A stretch of DNA of 64,000 bases from Pseudomonas fluorescens (GTDB taxonomy: Bacteria; Pseudomonadota; Gammaproteobacteria; Pseudomonadales; Pseudomonadaceae): the NCBI RefSeq assembly GCF_001708445.1, contig NZ_CP015637.1:2543001-2607000 (forward strand), in the 5' to 3' direction. A program made the position numbers and the translations under genes. Below are positions 58,001-64,000 of this stretch, in pieces (position 1 is the stretch's first letter; the number at the start of each line of letters is the position of its first letter). A model generated the notes under the pieces. The model was not told the DNA's origin and searched no databases. It saw only the letters and a list, made by a program, of their open reading frames with translations.

Positions 58001-61000
58001 TCGTGCCCGCGCCAGTACGAGAGTCATTACAAGGCAAGCCGAACGAGGCACTGCGCAAGCAGGTGGTCGACTACGCGCTCAGCCATCGTGACGACATGTC
58101 TCGGATCATCAAGCGCGACCCGCTCAAACGCGGCGGCGGGCGATTGTTGCGCCGCCCATCCGGCCGGTTCGGTTATGCGGCCAGCGGCGATGTTGCCGGT
58201 TTCGCCGATGAAGCCCTTGTCGCCAGGGTGCGGGCGATCTATCCCAATGTCACGGATCAACAAGCCTTGCAGTTTGTCAGGAGCCGCCTCAGCGCGGGTG
58301 ATACGGACCAGCAGGTTTTTCATCTGTTGGAAAACCGACGCAGGGAGTTCGAAGGCTTGTGTTCCACATTGGATACCTGGGTTGAAGGTGTCTTGTCGCC
58401 TGATCCACGTGGTTCGATACGGACACACCTGCGGGGGATCGCCGATCGGATCATTGACTGCTGGAGAAACGGTCTGTACCGCGGACTGGCGCCAGCGTTC
58501 GAGCTGGACATCGCGAGTACATTGTCCGTGCCGAGGCTGGCCGCCGACTTTTCCCATGTGCGCAGGCTGCGATTGACCAGTCTACAGCTTGCCGGCAGCG
58601 ACCTTGAGCGGATGTTTCCTGCGCTGAAAAGCCTTGAACTCAACATCATACCCCTGCACATACCGATGTTGGCCGATCAACTTTCGTCGCTCCAGACCCT
58701 GACTGAGCTCAAGCTCACCTTTTCTGCCCAGGGCGTGGGCGATTCGCTCGCGTTGTCGCAAGCCTTGCAGGGGATGACGCAACTAGAGCGGTTGCATCTG
58801 GTCGGCAATATTCCTGAACTCGATTACAGCACGCTGCCTCGTTTGCGAGCCCTGACGCTGGCGGGGCCCATGGACCAATGGCCGACCGGGGTTCTAGCCC
58901 TGCCGGCCCTGGAGTCGCTGGATTTGTCCGGTGTCGCTGTTCAGTCTTTGCCGAACGAACTGTTCAGCGGGCACGAGGCGTTATGGCGCCGATTGCAGTT
59001 GAACTGGGGGGCGTTGGAGCCAGAACAATTCACGCGGGTGTTTGACTACGTGCACGATAACCCCGGCCATTTGGTCGAGGAGTCGCAGGTTATTGCACAC
59101 CACTGTCACCAACGCCTTGGGGCGTTGGTGCCCAATCATTGGCGCTTTGCTGGCGACGCTTTGGCCGCTTTACGCCGTGAGGGGCTGGAAGGGCGAGGGC
59201 TGCTGGATAAGGTTGTGGCATTGGAGCAAGAACACAGCGCTCTGGATGGGGCGCTGGAACAATGGCAGGCCACGCCGGTACGCGTCGACGGGCGGCCAGC
59301 ATCGGTGCAGGGGCGCAGGGCGTGGGCTGACAGGGTGCGCGCCCTGTGGCGTGACGCGCTGGTTGCTCGCTACGGGGGCGGGGAGCCTGAGGCGGGGCCC
59401 TCCCGACTCTTTGACGAGCCGCGTCGCACCGATCGATGGAGCTTGGGCGATACCAGTGGGCTGGGAGACCTGCCTGCGCTGGGCGATGTTCAGTTCACCC
59501 AGATACGTGTCCTGAGCCTGGCAAGGGCCAACCTTTCCACGGCGCAAGCCAATAATTTGCTTCTGCATTTTCCCAACCTGGAAGAGCTCGATCTGAGTGG
59601 CAACCGGCTGACCGATCTACCCCAGGCCCTGGAGACGCAGCAGCGGCTCACCAAGGTGAACCTGTCTGGCAACGAACTGACGATCACCCCCTCGATACAA
59701 GCACGGCTCAATCGCCTGACGTCCCTGCAGGGGCTCGACCTGGCGGGCAATCGCCTCACCGGGCTTAGTGTGAATGCGCTGATGGAGTTGCAGTCTCTGA
59801 ATGTCAGCCGCACCCAGCTCCGGGCATGGCCGGAAGGGGTGCTGGACCTGTCGAAACTGCGCTTTCTGGATTTGAGCTACAGCGCTATCACGGAGGTGCC
59901 CAATGCGCTGTGGACGGACCACGATATCCTCTTGGCGCACACCTCCTTGCGCGGTTGCCGATTGAGCCCGCAAGCCATCACTGCGGTGCAGGCGTTTGCT
60001 GACCGTACCGCCCCGGGCACACCGTCGGCGTTCCTCTATAGAAACCCGCTGGGCATCGACCGCCCCGTGCTCGCTGCCGGCAGAACCGGAGGCGACCCGG
60101 AGTTTTTCCCGGAAGAAGTGTCGGAACAACCGGATTTGTTAGTGCCACTGCCTGTAGACGTGCCAGGGCAGTTACCGTTGACGTCGGCCGAACGGCTGCA
60201 ACGTCTTGATCCCCAGCTTGGCGCGGGCCAAGCCGTTGAGCGGCTGGACGCCTGGTTGGGGCAGGGGGTGAGCGCGACGCAAATCGAGGATGCATTGCGG
60301 CTGTGGCAGGAGCAGCAGGTGCAAATGATCCAAGGTTTGAATCGCTGGATTGATAACCCTGCGGTGCGCAGTCGTGATGGGTGGGTCAACGCGCCTGATC
60401 GTCGTCGTGCCGCTGAGCGTTTGCTGGCGTGCTGGCGCGAGACCCTGCGCGAGGTGCGCAGCGCAGAGGCGGTCGCGAACGATTATGCCCTTGATTTGAG
60501 CGGCTTGACGGTGGGCGACCTCCCGGCCCTGCCGATCACACTCAGGCATGTGGGAACGCTGGATTTGAGCAATGTCGGGCTCACGACCGCTTCGGATGCG
60601 TTTTTGCGCGCGTTCCCCAGGCTGGAGAGCCTGATGCTCAACGGCAATGGCCTGGGCGCGCTGCCCGACGCGGTGACGGGGCTTGAGCGGCTGACCCGGC
60701 TGAGTGCCCACCACAATGAACTGAGCGATGCCCCGTTGCTGCAGCGCCAATTGCGCGCCTTGCCGCAACTGCAACAGGTCGACCTGGAAACCAACCACCT
60801 GGATAGTTTCGATGTGGCCGGCCTGGACCGGTTGCAGGTCCTCAACCTGAATTACAACAGGCTCAGCGACTGGCCCGCAGGTGTGCTGGAGGCGCCCGCG
60901 CTGACCACGCTGGGCCTGCGCAGCAACTACAACATAGAGACCATTCCGGTGGGGGCATTCTTGCCGGAACATAATGCGTTGATGGCTGGAACGGACCTGT

Positions 61001-62055
61001 CCGACAACATGTTGGAGGAGAGAGAGTTCCTGCGGTTGCAGGAGTATCAGCGCGAAACGGGCCGGGGCTTGGGTTTTACCCTCCACGACATCGACGAGTT
61101 GCTTGCAGGCTTCCATTCCGAAGCCGAGGACGATGAGCCTGGTCTTGCGCTTCACCCGGAGAACGAGACGCCGGAACAGGCCAAGGCCCGGTGGTTTACC
61201 GGCGGCGCCGCCGACTCCGAAAGGCAGGCGGTGTGGGACACGGTAATGGCACAGGACGCGAGGATGGTTCAGGAGGAGGGGGCGCCTGAGGGCACGCCAG
61301 GTGACTTGGCGACTATATTGGGACAACTGCGCCATACCCGGGATTTTCAGCTGGACCGTGTCAATCTCACGGAGCGGGTGTGGAACGTCCTGGAAGCGGC
61401 GTATGGCGATCAAGCGCTGCGCGAGCGTCTGTTGGGGATCGCCCGGGCGTCAAGGCATGGTGCGACATGTGGCGATGGCCGGATCTTATTGTTCAATGCG
61501 CTGGAGGTCGAGGTGTTTGAGTTCAATGCCTTGCGCGCCATCGACCCCGCCGACAAGGGCCGGGTCCTGCTGAAACTGTCCAGAAAGCTGTTTCGTCTGG
61601 CTCAGGTGGAAGCCCAGGCCGAAGCGCGCATCCAGCAGAACCCAGGCATAGATCCCGCGGAAATTCGCCTGGCTTATCGTATTGGCCTGGCCCAGCGCCT
61701 GGAGTTGCCGACCCAGCCCAGGAGCATGCTCTACAACAACCTGTCCCGTGTAATGGCGGCAGACTTGGATGCGGCCTATACGGCGATAATCGCCCAGGAA
61801 CAAACCCCGGCGTTCATCGAGCAACTGACCGTGCGTCAATACTGGGTCAATTACCTGCAGGAAAAGTACCCGGATAAGTTCTCGGCGGTGCAACAGACGC
61901 TGGATGACGCCCTCTCGACCTTGGAGGATCAATACGCCGAATTCAATCCGGCGTATTTCGAGGCGTTGCAGGCCCTGCAAAAAACCAATGAGTCGGCCCG
62001 GCGCAAACTGTTGAACGAGCTTTCAACCGGCGAAATAGCCGATTTGGGCGACTAA
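55018..62055 (+). CDS. Giant LRR protein with NEL (IpaH-type) E3 ubiquitin ligase domain
   Basis: 2345-residue protein. The N-terminal part (to about 720) resembles the DUF6543 'dermonecrotic toxin' region, with LPDWTQHLHSAHLEDMTDTR near 18 and a hydrophobic, possibly membrane-inserting stretch NLLNVAAFFVPGLGEMMMGV near 475. Three blocks of leucine-rich repeats follow at about 1170-1330, 1495-1635 and 1840-1980, with units such as NLEELDLSGNRLTDLPQALE. Residues about 2050-2320 match the NEL fold: ARWFTGG, VWDTVMA, the conserved helix ALRERLLGIARASRHG and the catalytic Cys-x-Asp triad C2151-G-D2153 in GATCGDGRILLFNALE. NEL ligases ubiquitinate host proteins. AGGAGTGACACC precedes the ATG. No classical signal peptide; export by T3SS or contact-dependent delivery is inferred, and no secretion genes are in this window. 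Confidence 0.87.
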   Translation: MPDRSKGLHVPFIKRRLPDWTQHLHSAHLEDMTDTRDLAQRFISVYPDLFDQASPMLRQRLLDSQARSNTSIQQLARTLKDFKGITEFCKPLLIEAMRKKFGQTPDVVKTHLYHLRTSSPVDAQPLLQAAMRNFEANESFDEVSLQETSALAPEGSLESERYDETDRYPFGKTRYLIRNKLSIKPADFAGLCRELDLGKHYQNHLRAVFQTPGTAAVVRQRTMTASKDRLRVQAHIARMKLDIDESVYVSLLAFLDGAGQARFDGKPMVFSRLSILGSTLSDVFIIGNDSRQARIELQNPWYNLIPGVWVAKGRLPPEPRFVVYIPGDPVSPLKTYASVSAFASELGVKLRHPPYQRLFASLVPHGESPGFLRRLKNQLTVYRWNPNPVYPGPPYNPETYANGVYEQVWNTEMNLALEESVIDGEVFGARYDFHLARIKSNATLLARPTGVVDREAWIERLQHYAEWGMNLLNVAAFFVPGLGEMMMGVTAVQLGYEVFEGVEAWSAGDADEAWQHFKSVLQNVAYMAALGAVASKGPAVLPSRFVNSMSKVTTPFGKVRLWHPDLAAYKSSASLEGLTPNALGQYRLGGKTYIRMEGNVFEKTFDPEIKLWRIQHPTVHDTYQPILRHNGFGAWRHTLERPLGWDRVALMRRMGPHMEPFTDAQLEQIADVSGVNDDHLRRLHTDHQPPPPVLAETVRLFELDRQTDEVIRDIRQGACREGLCQFMVPLTLELPNWPVDEVLEVFSGPEPWGASQRFSAADAADTARPTIKITRAEVDAGKMPERVLENLDDGQIARLLGSENQQPDADRVQVFRDRLADHAQRRRKAVFDNLMSRQAAPDADTQILQRSFPTLSPEAARQVLSHASDEVLGQLRSTQRVPLRLATQIRVHLHESGVSRALIGLSVESLASSASDRLALHCLEHLPGWSADTRVEVRLHGVRGPLVDSIGGEQAATRYCLVKGGDFIQAFDAQGKALNSVPASGRNLFESLLEVVPAPVRESLQGKPNEALRKQVVDYALSHRDDMSRIIKRDPLKRGGGRLLRRPSGRFGYAASGDVAGFADEALVARVRAIYPNVTDQQALQFVRSRLSAGDTDQQVFHLLENRRREFEGLCSTLDTWVEGVLSPDPRGSIRTHLRGIADRIIDCWRNGLYRGLAPAFELDIASTLSVPRLAADFSHVRRLRLTSLQLAGSDLERMFPALKSLELNIIPLHIPMLADQLSSLQTLTELKLTFSAQGVGDSLALSQALQGMTQLERLHLVGNIPELDYSTLPRLRALTLAGPMDQWPTGVLALPALESLDLSGVAVQSLPNELFSGHEALWRRLQLNWGALEPEQFTRVFDYVHDNPGHLVEESQVIAHHCHQRLGALVPNHWRFAGDALAALRREGLEGRGLLDKVVALEQEHSALDGALEQWQATPVRVDGRPASVQGRRAWADRVRALWRDALVARYGGGEPEAGPSRLFDEPRRTDRWSLGDTSGLGDLPALGDVQFTQIRVLSLARANLSTAQANNLLLHFPNLEELDLSGNRLTDLPQALETQQRLTKVNLSGNELTITPSIQARLNRLTSLQGLDLAGNRLTGLSVNALMELQSLNVSRTQLRAWPEGVLDLSKLRFLDLSYSAITEVPNALWTDHDILLAHTSLRGCRLSPQAITAVQAFADRTAPGTPSAFLYRNPLGIDRPVLAAGRTGGDPEFFPEEVSEQPDLLVPLPVDVPGQLPLTSAERLQRLDPQLGAGQAVERLDAWLGQGVSATQIEDALRLWQEQQVQMIQGLNRWIDNPAVRSRDGWVNAPDRRRAAERLLACWRETLREVRSAEAVANDYALDLSGLTVGDLPALPITLRHVGTLDLSNVGLTTASDAFLRAFPRLESLMLNGNGLGALPDAVTGLERLTRLSAHHNELSDAPLLQRQLRALPQLQQVDLETNHLDSFDVAGLDRLQVLNLNYNRLSDWPAGVLEAPALTTLGLRSNYNIETIPVGAFLPEHNALMAGTDLSDNMLEEREFLRLQEYQRETGRGLGFTLHDIDELLAGFHSEAEDDEPGLALHPENETPEQAKARWFTGGAADSERQAVWDTVMAQDARMVQEEGAPEGTPGDLATILGQLRHTRDFQLDRVNLTERVWNVLEAAYGDQALRERLLGIARASRHGATCGDGRILLFNALEVEVFEFNALRAIDPADKGRVLLKLSRKLFRLAQVEAQAEARIQQNPGIDPAEIRLAYRIGLAQRLELPTQPRSMLYNNLSRVMAADLDAAYTAIIAQEQTPAFIEQLTVRQYWVNYLQEKYPDKFSAVQQTLDDALSTLEDQYAEFNPAYFEALQALQKTNESARRKLLNELSTGEIADLGD

Positions 62056-62079
62056 CTGGTCGTCAGGCACCGGGCCGGG

Positions 62080-64000
<1,921 letters not shown>

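Noticed and set aside
60172..61413. A 413-codon frame antisense to the LRR protein
   Set aside because: Composition is Gln/Arg/His-rich with no motif, and the sense frame shows regular LRRs across the same bases.

Overview
The window is chromosomal DNA from a Pseudomonas, most likely of the fluorescens group. Reasons: high GC coding sequence, many GTGGGAG/GTAGGAGCG-type REP and REPIN elements, the complete ptxS-kguEKTD 2-ketogluconate locus, and a run (nppD to ldcA, then cysI and metH) whose gene order matches what I remember of the P. aeruginosa chromosome. No tRNA, rRNA, CRISPR array, IS element or prophage was seen.

Layout. 1-5.5 kb: a two-component system (kinase cut by the window edge) divergent from an RND efflux adaptor and pump. 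5.7-14.5 kb: an accessory block with a DUF1345 membrane protein, a protein of two sugar-binding-like modules, an unknown 139-residue protein, a type V autotransporter and two paralogous five-module Ig-like proteins. Two of these genes share a 20-bp dyad upstream. 14.8-20 kb: ptxS and kguEKTD with two identical PtxS operators. 20-22.4 kb: a small P-loop kinase, a DUF2231 membrane protein and a sorbosone-dehydrogenase-like lipoprotein. 22.5-26.2 kb: a CorA-like protein and a RimK/RLAN ATP-grasp protein divergent from a GNAT-peptidase C39 fusion, a predicted amide-ligase locus. 26.2-28.8 kb: divergent sfnG and sfnC (organosulfur use) between two facing sigma-54 promoters. 29-36.4 kb: the five-gene Npp/Yej peptide permease. 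36.6-43.4 kb: mltD, gloB, a methyltransferase, rnhA, dnaQ and ldcA. 43.4-50.7 kb: a streptothricin-acetyltransferase-like GNAT, a LysR regulator, an orphan GspG-like pseudopilin, small proteins, an FMN reductase, poxB, and an old-yellow-enzyme/MerR pair with a textbook MerR promoter. 51-53.2 kb: cysI and a DUF934 gene. 53.4-55 kb: a 37-residue membrane protein, a type 1 periplasmic binding protein and a DUF2970 protein. 55-62 kb: a single 2345-residue LRR protein with an IpaH-type NEL ubiquitin-ligase domain. 62-64 kb: the 3' part of metH.

Themes. Sulfur metabolism recurs (sfnG/sfnC, cysI, metH). Peptide and amide chemistry recurs (Npp permease, RimK/RLAN, C39 fusion, SAT-like acetylase). REP elements do more than fill gaps: one forms the C-terminus of PtxS, and REP sequence contains the stop codons of dnaQ, the SAT-like gene and the LysR gene. 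The most striking single gene is the NEL-LRR protein, a eukaryote-directed effector architecture in an otherwise ordinary soil or plant-associated genome. The least explained block is 6.4-14.5 kb.
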